Position numbers and translations under genes: made by a program. Positions 17,913 through 27,220 of a stretch of DNA of 64,000 nucleotides are shown here, one piece after another. Source of the stretch: Arcicella aurantiaca (GTDB taxonomy: Bacteria; Bacteroidota; Bacteroidia; Cytophagales; Spirosomataceae); the NCBI RefSeq assembly GCF_003148625.1, contig NZ_QGGO01000009.1, positions 62,001 to 126,000 of the forward strand, given 5' to 3'. Within the stretch, counting starts at the first letter, position 1, and each line of letters begins with the position of its first letter. Under the pieces are notes generated by a model that did no database searches, was not told the origin of the DNA, and saw nothing but the letters and a program-made list of their open reading frames with translations.

Positions 17913-18359
17913 TTACCTACTAAATTCCTCTGAAATCTCATCCATTTTTTGTCTTATCTTATTTATATATCTAAAATAAAAAGGCTCGTATCCTTTTTTA
18001 GTGTCAAATATAAACTTTCGTGTCAGCCCACAAAACTCAAATGAAAAATAATAACCACCTTGGTCTGCACTGTCTGGAAACCCGAAGACTCCTCTCGGCT
18101 CAAAAAACATAATCAAAGGAATTTCTAACAAAAATTGATTAGTTTCAACTTTATTTATTATTCTTCGTCTGGTAGATGTCTGATTTTCTAAGACGGAACA
18201 GAATCTTGTTGGATAATCGAGTGTTAGACTGTTTGAGGTTACTCCATATACAACAGCACAAGAGTCAGTACACTCACAATGATAAATGCCAAACTCTTGC
18301 TTGCTTGGAGCGATGTCTATAAGTACAGACAATCCTAAAAATATCATTAGCCCTGCCAA
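17913..18359 (-). CDS. Small secreted or membrane-anchored protein of unknown function
   Basis: I do not recognise this 148-residue protein. As called it starts at TTG (MAGLMIFLGLSVLIDIA), a hydrophobic segment that lacks the basic start of a signal peptide. Just upstream, ATG at 18379-18377 followed by GCAAAAAGACC would give MAKKTKILAGLMIFLG in frame if the run of five A were six, so a one-base deletion or sequencing error may hide the true start. The rest contains CECTDSC, a DYPTRFCSVLE segment, a beta-rich middle (PRGVFGFPDSADQGGYYFSFEF) and a charged C-terminal helix. It is the only gene in the repeat-framed cassette. Confidence 0.5.
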   Translation of the reverse strand: MAGLMIFLGLSVLIDIAPSKQEFGIYHCECTDSCAVVYGVTSNSLTLDYPTRFCSVLENQTSTRRRIINKVETNQFLLEIPLIMFFEPRGVFGFPDSADQGGYYFSFEFCGLTRKFIFDTKKGYEPFYFRYINKIRQKMDEISEEFSR

Positions 18360-18506
18360 TATTTTGGTCTTTTTGCCATTTTTTATGTGTCAAAGTTCTA
18401 AATTTCTGATAGTAAAATTTTTAAAGTTATTGATGTCATTATTTACATAGAAATCTGTAAAATCAGCGTTACGAATTATCTGCGGTATCTGCGTGCTATA
18501 TCCATC

Positions 18507-19433
18507 TTAAAGCCCCAAACAAACCACCAATCCCCACATCATGGCAAAGCTAATCAGCATGGAAAGGTTTACTAAAACACCTGCCGTTTTGGTATCGTAG
18601 CCCAATTCGTCCGAAAATGGGAGGAGTGTCATTCCCACAGGCACAATTAAAACAATCAATAAAACGCTTTTGTACAGTTGCTCAAAAGGTAGAAAATAAA
18701 AGAATAAAAAACCCAATAATAATCCCCAAAAGTATCTGATTAACAATACATTAATCGCCTTTTTGAAAATTTCTTTTGGAATAGAAAAATTGAGATAAAT
18801 CCCCATAATTAACAAGACAATTACCTTATTTCCTTTTGCCAAAACGTCCAATACATTCATCACAATTTCGGGTAATTCAATTTTGGTGAGGTTAATAAAA
18901 ATACCCACCAAAATGGCTTGAAAGGGTAACAAAGTCATTATTTTGAGCAATGCTTTTTTAACGTTTTCTTTTTTAGGAATATCCACACTTCCTTCCGACA
19001 TAAATACGCCCGTTCCGTACACCAAACCAAAAACGGCAAAAGCATTTCCTGTGTCGAACATGGCGGCATAAACCATGCCCTCTTGTCCCCAAATACCTTC
19101 AATGAGCGGATAGGCGAAAAGTCCCAAATTAAATCCACCACATCCCATAATTAACAAAGCCCGTAATTGTTTCTCTTGCGTTTTGAATAAATATTTAGCC
19201 GAATACATCGTCAGAACAGAGAAGCAAAAAGCAATTACGGGAAGCAATAATAAATTCAATTCCATCTTTACCCGAACCATCGTTACAAAAGTCAAAGCAG
19301 GGAAAGTGCTGTGCATCAAGAATTTAGAAATGGTTTTTCCTTCTTGTTCAGAAATGATATTTTTTCGTTTTAGAAGGTACCCAAAGAGAATAATGGAAAG
19401 TGAAATGATAAAAACGGTATTGGTTTGGTTCAT
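18507..19433 (-). CDS. AEC (auxin efflux carrier) family permease
   Basis: This 308-residue inner-membrane protein has about ten hydrophobic helices in two halves, the layout of the AEC family, whose bacterial members move malate, malonate or other small organic anions. Typical features are an N-terminal GYLLKRKNIISEQEGKTISKFLMHSTFPALTF, an NLGLFAYPLIEGIWG segment and a C-terminal VPVGMTLLPFSDELGYDTKTAGVLVNLS. It is convergent with galM and divergent from the carboxynorspermidine dehydrogenase gene. The substrate is unknown; neighbours do not settle it. Confidence 0.85.
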   Translation of the reverse strand: MNQTNTVFIISLSIILFGYLLKRKNIISEQEGKTISKFLMHSTFPALTFVTMVRVKMELNLLLLPVIAFCFSVLTMYSAKYLFKTQEKQLRALLIMGCGGFNLGLFAYPLIEGIWGQEGMVYAAMFDTGNAFAVFGLVYGTGVFMSEGSVDIPKKENVKKALLKIMTLLPFQAILVGIFINLTKIELPEIVMNVLDVLAKGNKVIVLLIMGIYLNFSIPKEIFKKAINVLLIRYFWGLLLGFLFFYFLPFEQLYKSVLLIVLIVPVGMTLLPFSDELGYDTKTAGVLVNLSMLISFAMMWGLVVCLGL

Positions 19434-19666
19434 CGGACAGAATTGAAAATGGAGTTTTATTTTGAGTATTCTTAACTAATTGAAGTTTGTAAAAAAGGGG
19501 TTGAATAAGCTATTAATTCCTAATAATTTACTCATTCGCTTTCTCGCAAATCGCTTTTCGCTAAATATAAAGACGATAATCTTACAAATTTAACCGAATA
19601 GTGACTTATAATTTCTTTAGGTTTGACTAATTTTGTGTTATTCTTTTAACAGAAACCGATAACAAA

Positions 19667-20881
19667 ATGTCAAAGAAAGTTTTAATCATTGGTGCAGGAG
19701 GCGTTGGAAACGTAGTAGTGAAGAAATGTGCCATGAATCCCGATGTATTTTCGGAGGTAGTTTTAGCCAGCCGTACAAAACGTAAATGTGATGCTATTGC
19801 AGAAGAATGTGCTAAAATTGGTTTACCAACAAAAGTGCAAACTGCTCAGGTTGATGCTGATAATGTTCCTGAATTGGTAACATTAATCAATGAAGTAAAG
19901 CCGTTTATGGTGATAAATGTGGCACTTCCATACCAAGATTTAACCATTATGGATGCTTGTTTAGAAACAGGTGTTCATTATATGGATACTGCTAATTATG
20001 AACCAAAAGACGTTGCTAAATTTGAATATTCATGGCAATGGGCTTATCAAGAGCGTTTTAAAGAAGCAGGTTTGATGGCACTTTTGGGTTGTGGTTTTGA
20101 CCCAGGTGTTACCCAAGTTTATACTGCTTATGCAAATAAGCATCATTTCGACGAAATGCACTACTTGGATATTATTGACTGTAATGCGGGCGACCACGGT
20201 AAGGCATTTGCTACCAACTTTAACCCAGAAATCAACATTCGTGAGATTACTCAAAAGGGAAAATATTGGGAAAATGGTGAATGGGTAGAAATTGAAGCGA
20301 TGTCGATTCATAAACCAATTGATTATCCAGGAATCGGACCCAAAGAATCTTATGTACTTTATCACGAAGAATTAGAATCTTTGGTGAAAAACTTCCCAAC
20401 ATTGAAGCGTGCAAGATTCTGGATGACTTTTGGTCAACAATATATTACCCACTTAAATGTGCTTGAAAATGTGGGAATGACAAGTATTAAGCCAATCAAA
20501 TTTCAAGGAATGGATATTGTTCCTCTTGAATTTTTGAAAGCTGTACTTCCAGAACCGGGAACTTTAGGAGAAAATTATTCTGGCGAAACCTCAATTGGTT
20601 GTCAAATCAAAGGAATTAAAGACGGTGTTGATAAAACATATTACGTTTGGAATAATTGTAAGCACCAAGATTGTTGGAAAGAAGTACAAGCACAAGGAGT
20701 AAGTTATACAACAGGTGTCCCTGCGATGATTGGAGCAATGATGATGATTACAGGCGAATGGATGAAACCTGGCGTTTGGAATTGTGAAGAGATGAATCCA
20801 GACCCATTCATGGCAATGTTGAACGTACACGGTTTGCCTTGGAACGAAATTGTGGACGGAACACTTCCACATGAGTATTAA
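19667..20881 (+). CDS. Carboxynorspermidine dehydrogenase (saccharopine dehydrogenase family)
   Basis: This 404-residue protein starts with a Rossmann motif, VLIIGAGGVGNVVVKKCA (5-22), and has the body of the LYS9/saccharopine dehydrogenase family. The gene that follows encodes carboxynorspermidine decarboxylase, so the likely reaction is NADPH-dependent condensation of a diamine (putrescine or diaminopropane) with aspartate semialdehyde to carboxyspermidine or carboxynorspermidine. This is the alternative bacterial spermidine route. The ATG at 19667 gives the standard N-terminus. A hairpin terminator lies downstream, before nspC. A true lysine-pathway enzyme is less likely given the neighbour. 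Confidence 0.88.
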   Translation: MSKKVLIIGAGGVGNVVVKKCAMNPDVFSEVVLASRTKRKCDAIAEECAKIGLPTKVQTAQVDADNVPELVTLINEVKPFMVINVALPYQDLTIMDACLETGVHYMDTANYEPKDVAKFEYSWQWAYQERFKEAGLMALLGCGFDPGVTQVYTAYANKHHFDEMHYLDIIDCNAGDHGKAFATNFNPEINIREITQKGKYWENGEWVEIEAMSIHKPIDYPGIGPKESYVLYHEELESLVKNFPTLKRARFWMTFGQQYITHLNVLENVGMTSIKPIKFQGMDIVPLEFLKAVLPEPGTLGENYSGETSIGCQIKGIKDGVDKTYYVWNNCKHQDCWKEVQAQGVSYTTGVPAMIGAMMMITGEWMKPGVWNCEEMNPDPFMAMLNVHGLPWNEIVDGTLPHEY

Positions 20882-20935
20882 AATGAGGTGATTGGTTTTA
20901 GGGATTAGGTTTTACGAATAAATAATTTTGTTCTT

Positions 20936-21016
20936 AACTTCTCGAAAGTTCTTTTTACTTTCGAGAAGTTCTGTCCCAAAAGAACTTCCCGAAAGTAGAA
21001 GAACTTTCGGGAAGTT
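20936..21016. repeat. Pair of AACTTCCCGAAAGTT-family palindromes
   Basis: Copy one at 20936-20970 has arms AACTTCTCGAAAG and CTTTCGAGAAGTT; copy two at 20983-21016 has the common CCCGAAAG/CTTTCGGG form. The C-to-T and G-to-A changes in copy one are paired, so the hairpin is preserved. Confidence 0.85.
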
Positions 21017-21032
21017 GAAATTCTAAAATATT

Positions 21033-21076
21033 AAAAGTACCTGTATTTGAAATTAAACAAATGCAGGTACTTTTTT
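21033..21076 (+). terminator. Intrinsic terminator after carboxynorspermidine dehydrogenase
   Basis: The arms AAAAGTACCTG...ATTTG and CAAAT...CAGGTACTTTT pair around a short AT-rich loop, and TTTTTT follows. It would reduce read-through into nspC, so nspC may have its own promoter. Confidence 0.75.
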
Positions 21077-21116
21077 ACTAAGCCCTAAAACCTAAGCCCT
21101 AAAACCTTAAAATAAA

Positions 21117-22253
21117 ATGATTGATTTCAAACAAATACCATCGCCTTGTTATGTGTTAGAAGACAGGCTTTTAAGAAAGAATTTAGAATTATTGAAATAC
21201 GTTCAAGAACAGGCAGGAATAGAGATTATTTGTGCTTTGAAAGGTTTTTCTATGTTCTCAACTTTTCCGATGGTTCGACAATATTTGGCAGGTTCAACGG
21301 CAAGCTCCTTGAACGAAGCACGTCTTGGTTTTGAAGAAATGGGTAGTAAAACTCACGTGTATTCTCCTGCTTATTTAGAGAATGAATTTGAGGAATTGAT
21401 GTCTTATGCAGGACATATTTCTTTTAACTCTCTCAATCAATATAATCAATTTAAAGACCGTGCCATTGCTAACGGAATCAGTTGTGGTTTGAGAATTAAT
21501 CCACAATATTCTGAGGTTGAGACAGATATGTATAATCCTTGTATTGCGGGTTCTCGTTTAGGAATTACTCGTAATCAATTGGGCGATACTTTACCCGAAG
21601 GCATTGAAGGCTTACATTCACATACACTTTGCGAAAACGATTCTTATACTTTAGAAAGAACTTTAAAAGCTATCGAAGAACGTTTTGGCGATTTATTAAA
21701 ACAAGCAAAATGGTTGAATTTGGGCGGAGGACACTTAATTACTCGTGCCGATTATGAACCAGAACATTTGATTTCAGTTTTGAAAGGACTGAAATCTCGT
21801 TTCCCGAATCTGAAAATTATCATGGAACCAGGTTCGGCAGTAGGATGGAGGACTGGTTATCTGACTTCTACGGTTTTAGATATTATTGATTCTCAGGGAA
21901 TTGACGTAGCTATTTTGGATGTAAGTTTTGCGGCTCACATGCCAGATACTTTAGAAATGCCTTATAAACCAAAGATTTTAAATGCTCATCAAGAACCAGT
22001 TGCAGGAAAACCAACATATCGCTTTGGTGGTATGACTTGTTTGGCGGGTGATTTTTACGGAGATTACTCTTTCGACGAGCCTTTGAAAATTGGTGATTCT
22101 ATCGTTTTTGATGATATGATTCATTATACAATGGTGAAAACGACAACTTTCAACGGCGTAAATTTACCTTCAATTGGCATTTGGAGAGAAAACGATACTT
22201 TTGATTTAGTGAAAACTTTTGGCTACGAAAGTTTTAAAGATAGACTCAGTTAA
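21117..22253 (+). CDS. nspC: Carboxynorspermidine decarboxylase
   Basis: This 378-residue PLP enzyme of the alanine racemase-fold decarboxylases would remove CO2 from carboxynorspermidine or carboxyspermidine, giving norspermidine or spermidine. The PLP lysine is K42 in CALKGFSMF. Other family elements are SSLNEARLG, LRINPQYSEVETDMYNPC, the GLHSHTLCEND segment, LNLGGGHLI and EPGSAVGWRTGYL. Its length fits NspC and is shorter than diaminopimelate decarboxylase. It follows the partner dehydrogenase on the same strand, separated by palindromes and a terminator. Confidence 0.93.
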   Translation: MIDFKQIPSPCYVLEDRLLRKNLELLKYVQEQAGIEIICALKGFSMFSTFPMVRQYLAGSTASSLNEARLGFEEMGSKTHVYSPAYLENEFEELMSYAGHISFNSLNQYNQFKDRAIANGISCGLRINPQYSEVETDMYNPCIAGSRLGITRNQLGDTLPEGIEGLHSHTLCENDSYTLERTLKAIEERFGDLLKQAKWLNLGGGHLITRADYEPEHLISVLKGLKSRFPNLKIIMEPGSAVGWRTGYLTSTVLDIIDSQGIDVAILDVSFAAHMPDTLEMPYKPKILNAHQEPVAGKPTYRFGGMTCLAGDFYGDYSFDEPLKIGDSIVFDDMIHYTMVKTTTFNGVNLPSIGIWRENDTFDLVKTFGYESFKDRLS

Positions 22254-22261
22254 TGATGTAT

Positions 22262-22367
22262 AATTAATAGAGAATAGTTAATGGTTTTAAGAACCAATAA
22301 AAAAGGGTTTATGAATTACAAATTCATAAACCCTTTTTACTATTCATTATTCTCTATTAACTATTCA
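22262..22367. repeat. AT-rich inverted repeat family, copy 1
   Basis: AATTAATAGAGAATAGTTAA near 22262-22281 is mirrored by ATTCTCTATTAACTATTCAC at about 22348-22367, enclosing the terminator. The same words recur in the gap at 62728-62814. Confidence 0.65.
22301..22338. terminator. Bidirectional terminator between nspC and susD
   Basis: AAAAGGGTTTATGAATT and AATTCATAAACCCTTTT form a 17-base perfect stem with a 3-base loop, flanked by A-run and T-run. It can serve both convergent genes. Confidence 0.9.
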
Positions 22368-22372
22368 CTGAA

Positions 22373-24037
22373 TTAGTATCCCTGATTTTGTGGAAATGTT
22401 GTTGCTCCACCTTCAGTACGGTCAATTTGAGTTTGAGGAATTGGTCTAACCAAGTGCATGGCTTTTACATTTGGTGCCGCTTGTGGATTATATTTCTGAA
22501 CTCTATCCACTAAATTACCCCAACGTTTCAAGTCCATCCAACGAATTTGCTCACCTACTAATTCACGTCCACGCTCTTCAATAATCATTTCCATGTTCAT
22601 TTGAGCTTGTGTGATTGTCATCGCTGCTTCTTTACCAGCGAATGCGGCACGGCGACGAACCAAGTTAACATTATCAGTTGCATCTTTTACTTTTCCTTGC
22701 AATAATTGTGCTTCAGCTAACATTAAATGTGTATCAGCTAAACGGAAACAGATAAAATCTCTACTACCAGCTTCGTAAGTTCTATCTGGGCGAAGTGGGT
22801 CTAAGAATTTTTGTAATGTTGGAAATAATGCTTCATTATAAAGACTCGGAACTAATACTTGATATGATTTTTTTGCTCTATCTGCCAATGACATTTCATA
22901 ACCTGGAATAAAAATGGTAGTATCTCCTGTTTTGAAAGTTACTGATTTCTTAGAGTTATCAAATACGTTGGTAAATGTTCCGGGACTATTACAAGTCCAA
23001 GTATCTTTAAACGTTTTTTTATAGCGAGAGTCATTTACTCTATCTCCAAATACAGTATTTAAACAGTAGGCAGTTGGGCGTAAACGTTTAAATGGGCGAC
23101 CATTAGCTACGTCACGAACCATACCCGCTTGTACGTCGTATTGCATTCCAAAAAACAAGTGTAAGTTATTTCCACCGCCATTGGTTAGGGCATCAGAAGT
23201 ATATTGAACTGCAAAAATGACTTCATCATTAACTTCTCCTGAGCCTTGAGCAAATACACTTGCAAAATCTGGCAATAACTTGAATCCGTAGTTTTTAATT
23301 ACGTTAGAAGAATACGTTTCTGATTTAGCATAGTCATCTGTAGCTTTTGCAGATGAGTTTCCTTTTGCTAAATAGACTCTTGCTAATAAATGTTCAGCCG
23401 CAGGTTTAGTTGCACGTCCATATTCAGATGAACGAATTTTATTCTCTAAATCTGGCAATGCTGATTCTAAATCTGCAATGATTGCTTTATACATATCAGC
23501 ATCACTTGCTCTTGAAGTAATTTTGGTAGGAGCTAACGTTTCTGTTAATCTTAAATCTACGCCACCAAATTGTTGAAAAAGAATAAAATAGTAATGAGCT
23601 CTTAAAAATTTAGCTTCGGCTATTCGTTGTTTTTTCAATGCGTCAGAAATACCTGTGGCTTTAGGAGCTCTCTCTATTACGGCATTACAAGTGTTGATTC
23701 CACGATAGGTTTCATCCCAGATGATTTGCAAATAATCTACTGTTGGTTGTAACTGTGTGTCATAAAAGTGAAATCCTTTATAACCACCATCGGCACCTGT
23801 TGCATATAAATCTGTACCATATTCAGTAACGGTGAGTCCTTGTTGCGTGCCATAGTAGTTTCTTAAAGGAGCATAAGCAGCCTTAACAGCATCTTCAAGC
23901 CCTTTAGGAGTATTTATATAATCGTTACCAATAGCTGAAACAACTGTTTCTTTCAATACATCTTCACATGACTGACCTGCCAACATTAGGGCAAGCAGAC
24001 TGAAAGTTCTTATTGATTTTATATATGATTTTTTCAT
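22373..24037 (-). CDS. SusD/RagB-family outer-membrane nutrient-binding lipoprotein
   Basis: This 554-residue protein has a lipoprotein signal with cysteine C24 in LAGQSC and then the helical SusD fold: an N-terminal GLEDAVKAAYAPLRNYYG, TPR-like helices (AEAKFLRAHYYFILFQQFGGV, ATKPAAEHLLARVYLAKGN) and the C-terminal signature NLVRRRAAF...EERGRELVGEQIRWMDLKRWGNLV. SusD proteins capture oligomers at the cell surface and hand them to the SusC channel. It follows susC on the same strand by about 80 bases. No enzyme adjoins the pair, so the substrate is unknown. Confidence 0.95.
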   Translation of the reverse strand: MKKSYIKSIRTFSLLALMLAGQSCEDVLKETVVSAIGNDYINTPKGLEDAVKAAYAPLRNYYGTQQGLTVTEYGTDLYATGADGGYKGFHFYDTQLQPTVDYLQIIWDETYRGINTCNAVIERAPKATGISDALKKQRIAEAKFLRAHYYFILFQQFGGVDLRLTETLAPTKITSRASDADMYKAIIADLESALPDLENKIRSSEYGRATKPAAEHLLARVYLAKGNSSAKATDDYAKSETYSSNVIKNYGFKLLPDFASVFAQGSGEVNDEVIFAVQYTSDALTNGGGNNLHLFFGMQYDVQAGMVRDVANGRPFKRLRPTAYCLNTVFGDRVNDSRYKKTFKDTWTCNSPGTFTNVFDNSKKSVTFKTGDTTIFIPGYEMSLADRAKKSYQVLVPSLYNEALFPTLQKFLDPLRPDRTYEAGSRDFICFRLADTHLMLAEAQLLQGKVKDATDNVNLVRRRAAFAGKEAAMTITQAQMNMEMIIEERGRELVGEQIRWMDLKRWGNLVDRVQKYNPQAAPNVKAMHLVRPIPQTQIDRTEGGATTFPQNQGY

Positions 24038-24115
24038 TGTTTTAATTTTTTAATGATGTCATCGAAATACTGGAAAATACTTTTAATCCTTCATTTCTAA
24101 AACCTATTCCCTAAC

Positions 24116-27100
24116 TTAGAATTTGACGTTTAAGCCAAGTGTAATAACACTGGTAGCAGGAGTAATACCATTGTTTACCGCCGTTCCTGATGTTTCAGGG
24201 TCAACTCCATTGTATTTGCTACGATATGTTGACCAAATGAACGGTTGTTGAATACTTGAGAACAAACGTAATGATTCCATTCCCATTTTCTTGGCAACTT
24301 GTGGTGTGAAAGTATATCCAAAATTAATGTTACGCAATTTGATGAAAGTACCGTCAAAATACATAATTGCAGTGTTATTTACTGGGAACTCTTGGTCTTT
24401 GTTTGGTTGTGGGAACTCATTAGTAGGATTGTTTGGAGTCCAGTAATCAACTTTAATTTGTTGATAACGACCCGCCAAAGCATTATTGTTTTGATGGAAA
24501 CCACTCACAATCATTTGTCCGAATCTTCCAAAGAAGAAGAATGATAAGTCAAACCCTTTATAAGTAAATCTGTTAGTGATACCTGCACTAAAATCAGGAA
24601 TATCTGAACCTAAAAGTACACGGTCGTCAGCATTAATTTTACCATCGCCATTAGTATCTTGAACTTTAATTTGTCCAACTCTACTACCATAAGATTTAGC
24701 TAAATCTGCTTCGTTTGTTTGCCAAATACCTGCTTTTTTGTAATCAAAGAATGCTGATAAAGGTTGTCCAATAAACCATTTGTTACCTAAGTCATCCTTT
24801 GCACCGTTATAAAGTGAAATGATAGCTTCTGTATTTTTAGAGAAGGTAAAATCAGTAGTCCATTTGAAACCACTTGCAGTATTAGCATTTACAGTAGTTA
24901 TTCCTAATTCAATACCTCTGTTACGAGTTTCACCAACGTTACGAGTTACAGCACTAAAGCCAATAGAACCTGGTAATTGGTCAGATAATAATAAGTCTGT
25001 TGTATTAGTTTCATATAATTCTAATGAACCTTGAATACGTCCTTTCAAGAAACTGAAATCTACACCAATATTTTTTGTTGCTGATGATTCCCATTTTAAG
25101 TCAGGATTACCAATTGTACTTGGACGGTATCCGTAAGCTGCCGCTGAGTTCCAAGCATAAATAGTACGACCTAACAAACCTTGAGTTTGATATGGTGATA
25201 CCCCTTGGTTACCTACTGAACCATAACTTGCTCTAAGTTTTAATAAGTCAATACCAGTCATTCCTTTCATGAAAGGCTCATTACTAATATTCCAACCGAA
25301 TGCAATACCTGGGAAGTTACCGTATTTGGTGTTTTCTCCAAAACGAGAAGAACCGTCTCTACGTAGTGTTAAAGTGAATAAGTATTTGTCGTTATAGTCA
25401 TAATTAACACGTGCCATATAAGAGTTGATTGTCCATTGAGATAAGATTGAACCAACACCTAAAACAGAACTTGCATTACCAACACTATAGAATTGTTGAC
25501 TTTCTGCAGGAATACCCTGTACAGAGATGTTACTTCCTTCAAAATTGTCTTTTTGGATTGAATGAAGAGCAGTAACAGCAAGGTTATGTACTTTATTATA
25601 CGTTTTATTATAACTAAGAATGTTTTCTAAAGTCCAGTTGAATCCATACTGACTTGTAGTTGATGCTTGAGGGTCTCCACCTTTACGAGCATTCGTTTGA
25701 GCTCCAATAAAACGTCCATTACGTTGAATTGTAAAGTCTGGACCAAAGTTTACACGGTATTTTAAGCCATCTAAAATTTTAACTTCTGCATATAAACTAT
25801 TGAAAATACGGTATTTTTTAGCTTCATCAACTTGAGCTCCAGGAACAATTTCCGCTAATGGGTTAGTTAAAAGGGCATCGTTTGTTGGAGCGAAAATGAT
25901 ATTTCCAGCATCGTCATACGCTTTTCCTAATGGGTTTTGTTGAATCGTGAATGAATACGGGTTCAAGTTTTCACCATTTCTAAGGCTATACATCAAGTAA
26001 GTAGAAACCCCAACTTTCAAAGATTTATTGATGTTATGGTCAATATTTACTCTTAACGAAGTTCTTGTAAAATCTAAACCTTCTGAAATACCTTTATCTT
26101 GGAAGTAGTTACCCGAGATATAAAACTGTGTTTTATCATTTCCTCCTTGAACACCCAATGAATGGTTTTGTTGGAAACCTTGACGAAGAATCATTGATTG
26201 ATAGTCAGTAGTACGTCCTTTAGCGATACCGTCTAATTCAACTGCTTCAAATAGTTTTGAGTCAGCATAAGCATCAATTTGTCCTGATGGAACAGGGTTC
26301 CCGTTAATATCCTTATATAAACTACCACTAACAACACCACGACGAGATTCACGGATGAATTCTGCAAATTCAGCTCCAGAGAATAATTTAATTTTATCGA
26401 GTGCATTTGTCACACCGACATAATTGTCATAACTAACAGTTGTTTTACCTTTTTCAGCACCTCTTTTAGTTGAGATAAGTACAACACCATTGGCACCTCT
26501 TGCTCCATAAATAGCTGTTGATGTAGCATCCTTTAGAATTTCCATTGATGCAACATCATTAGGGTTTAAATCTTCATAGCCAGCAGACAATGGAATACCA
26601 TCAACTACATAAAGCGGGTCATTACCTGCATTGAATGAACGACGACCACGAATTAAAATCTTTGGAACTGTACCGGGTTTACTACCTGATTGCGATACGT
26701 CAACTCCAGCAACACGACCTTGCATCGCTTGACCAAGGTTGGTAATTGGCATTTCAGCAATTTGTTTTGATGAAACTTGTGAAATCGCACCTGTCAACTG
26801 ACTTTTTTTCTGAGTACCATAACCAACCACAACTACTTCACCTAATGATTGAACATCAGAAGCTAACTTTAAGTCGATTACAGTTTTTGTTCCAACTTCA
26901 ACTTCCTGACCAACAAAACCAACTGCTGAAAATGTTAAAATTGCTTTGTTTGATACCGCAATTTTGTAATTCCCACTCGCATCAGAGGTTGTACCCTTAT
27001 TGGTACCTTTAATAGCGACACTTACTCCTGGTATTCCTTGACCATCTTCCGAAGAAGTGATTCTACCAGTTACAGATTGTTGACTGTAACCCGTTAGTGT

Positions 27101-27172
27101 AATAATCGATAGCATTAGGCAGATTGCCCAACCGATATTACCCCGAAATTTTTGTAAAGATTTCATACTCAT
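24116..27172 (-). CDS. SusC/RagA-family TonB-dependent outer-membrane receptor
   Basis: This 1,018-residue protein imports ligands through the outer membrane with TonB energy. After a signal peptide (to about YSQ, 31) comes a carboxypeptidase-regulatory-like domain (VTGRITSSEDGQGIPGVSV..., about 33-110), then the plug with LGEVVVVGYGTQ and the SusC hallmark PLYVVDGIPL (about 112-235), then a long beta-barrel ending GLNVKF. There is no STN domain before the regulatory-like domain, which means it lacks the usual signalling extension that contacts a FecR anti-sigma factor. It sits downstream of a short FecR-like gene and upstream of susD, in one likely operon. The start could also be the Met two codons later. 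Confidence 0.95.
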   Translation of the reverse strand: MSMKSLQKFRGNIGWAICLMLSIITLTGYSQQSVTGRITSSEDGQGIPGVSVAIKGTNKGTTSDASGNYKIAVSNKAILTFSAVGFVGQEVEVGTKTVIDLKLASDVQSLGEVVVVGYGTQKKSQLTGAISQVSSKQIAEMPITNLGQAMQGRVAGVDVSQSGSKPGTVPKILIRGRRSFNAGNDPLYVVDGIPLSAGYEDLNPNDVASMEILKDATSTAIYGARGANGVVLISTKRGAEKGKTTVSYDNYVGVTNALDKIKLFSGAEFAEFIRESRRGVVSGSLYKDINGNPVPSGQIDAYADSKLFEAVELDGIAKGRTTDYQSMILRQGFQQNHSLGVQGGNDKTQFYISGNYFQDKGISEGLDFTRTSLRVNIDHNINKSLKVGVSTYLMYSLRNGENLNPYSFTIQQNPLGKAYDDAGNIIFAPTNDALLTNPLAEIVPGAQVDEAKKYRIFNSLYAEVKILDGLKYRVNFGPDFTIQRNGRFIGAQTNARKGGDPQASTTSQYGFNWTLENILSYNKTYNKVHNLAVTALHSIQKDNFEGSNISVQGIPAESQQFYSVGNASSVLGVGSILSQWTINSYMARVNYDYNDKYLFTLTLRRDGSSRFGENTKYGNFPGIAFGWNISNEPFMKGMTGIDLLKLRASYGSVGNQGVSPYQTQGLLGRTIYAWNSAAAYGYRPSTIGNPDLKWESSATKNIGVDFSFLKGRIQGSLELYETNTTDLLLSDQLPGSIGFSAVTRNVGETRNRGIELGITTVNANTASGFKWTTDFTFSKNTEAIISLYNGAKDDLGNKWFIGQPLSAFFDYKKAGIWQTNEADLAKSYGSRVGQIKVQDTNGDGKINADDRVLLGSDIPDFSAGITNRFTYKGFDLSFFFFGRFGQMIVSGFHQNNNALAGRYQQIKVDYWTPNNPTNEFPQPNKDQEFPVNNTAIMYFDGTFIKLRNINFGYTFTPQVAKKMGMESLRLFSSIQQPFIWSTYRSKYNGVDPETSGTAVNNGITPATSVITLGLNVKF

Positions 27173-27220
27173 ATTAATTGGATTAAGTTGAATTGGTAAA
27201 ATTGGATTAATTGATAAAAT

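Larger units (their letters stand above)
17676..18498. mobile_element. Candidate 0.8-kb cassette framed by inverted repeats
   Basis: GCACGCAGAT at 17676-17685 is matched in inverse at 18489-18498, and CGTAACGCTGATTTTATAGA at about 17712-17731 is matched with one mismatch in inverse at about 18454-18473. Between them lie a perfect 27-bp inverted repeat and one small minus-strand gene. The element separates two convergent genes (galM and an AEC permease) and ends within 15 bases of both. No transposase or clear target duplication is seen, so movement would need help in trans. Confidence 0.5.

Noticed and set aside
17691-17923. Three overlapping small frames of 61-64 codons
   Set aside because: They all translate the perfect 27-base inverted repeat, on both strands, and have no family resemblance to one another.
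19667-20881. Saccharopine dehydrogenase of lysine metabolism
   Set aside because: The adjacent carboxynorspermidine decarboxylase gene makes the polyamine reaction the better call.
20890-21110. Telomere-like CCCTAAAACC words
   Set aside because: Only two or three AT-rich copies occur; they look like part of local simple repeats and not a chromosome end.
22373-27172. The susCD pair as the arabinan importer of the first cluster
   Set aside because: It is on the opposite strand, separated by unrelated genes, and has its own ECF sigma. No enzyme links it to arabinan.
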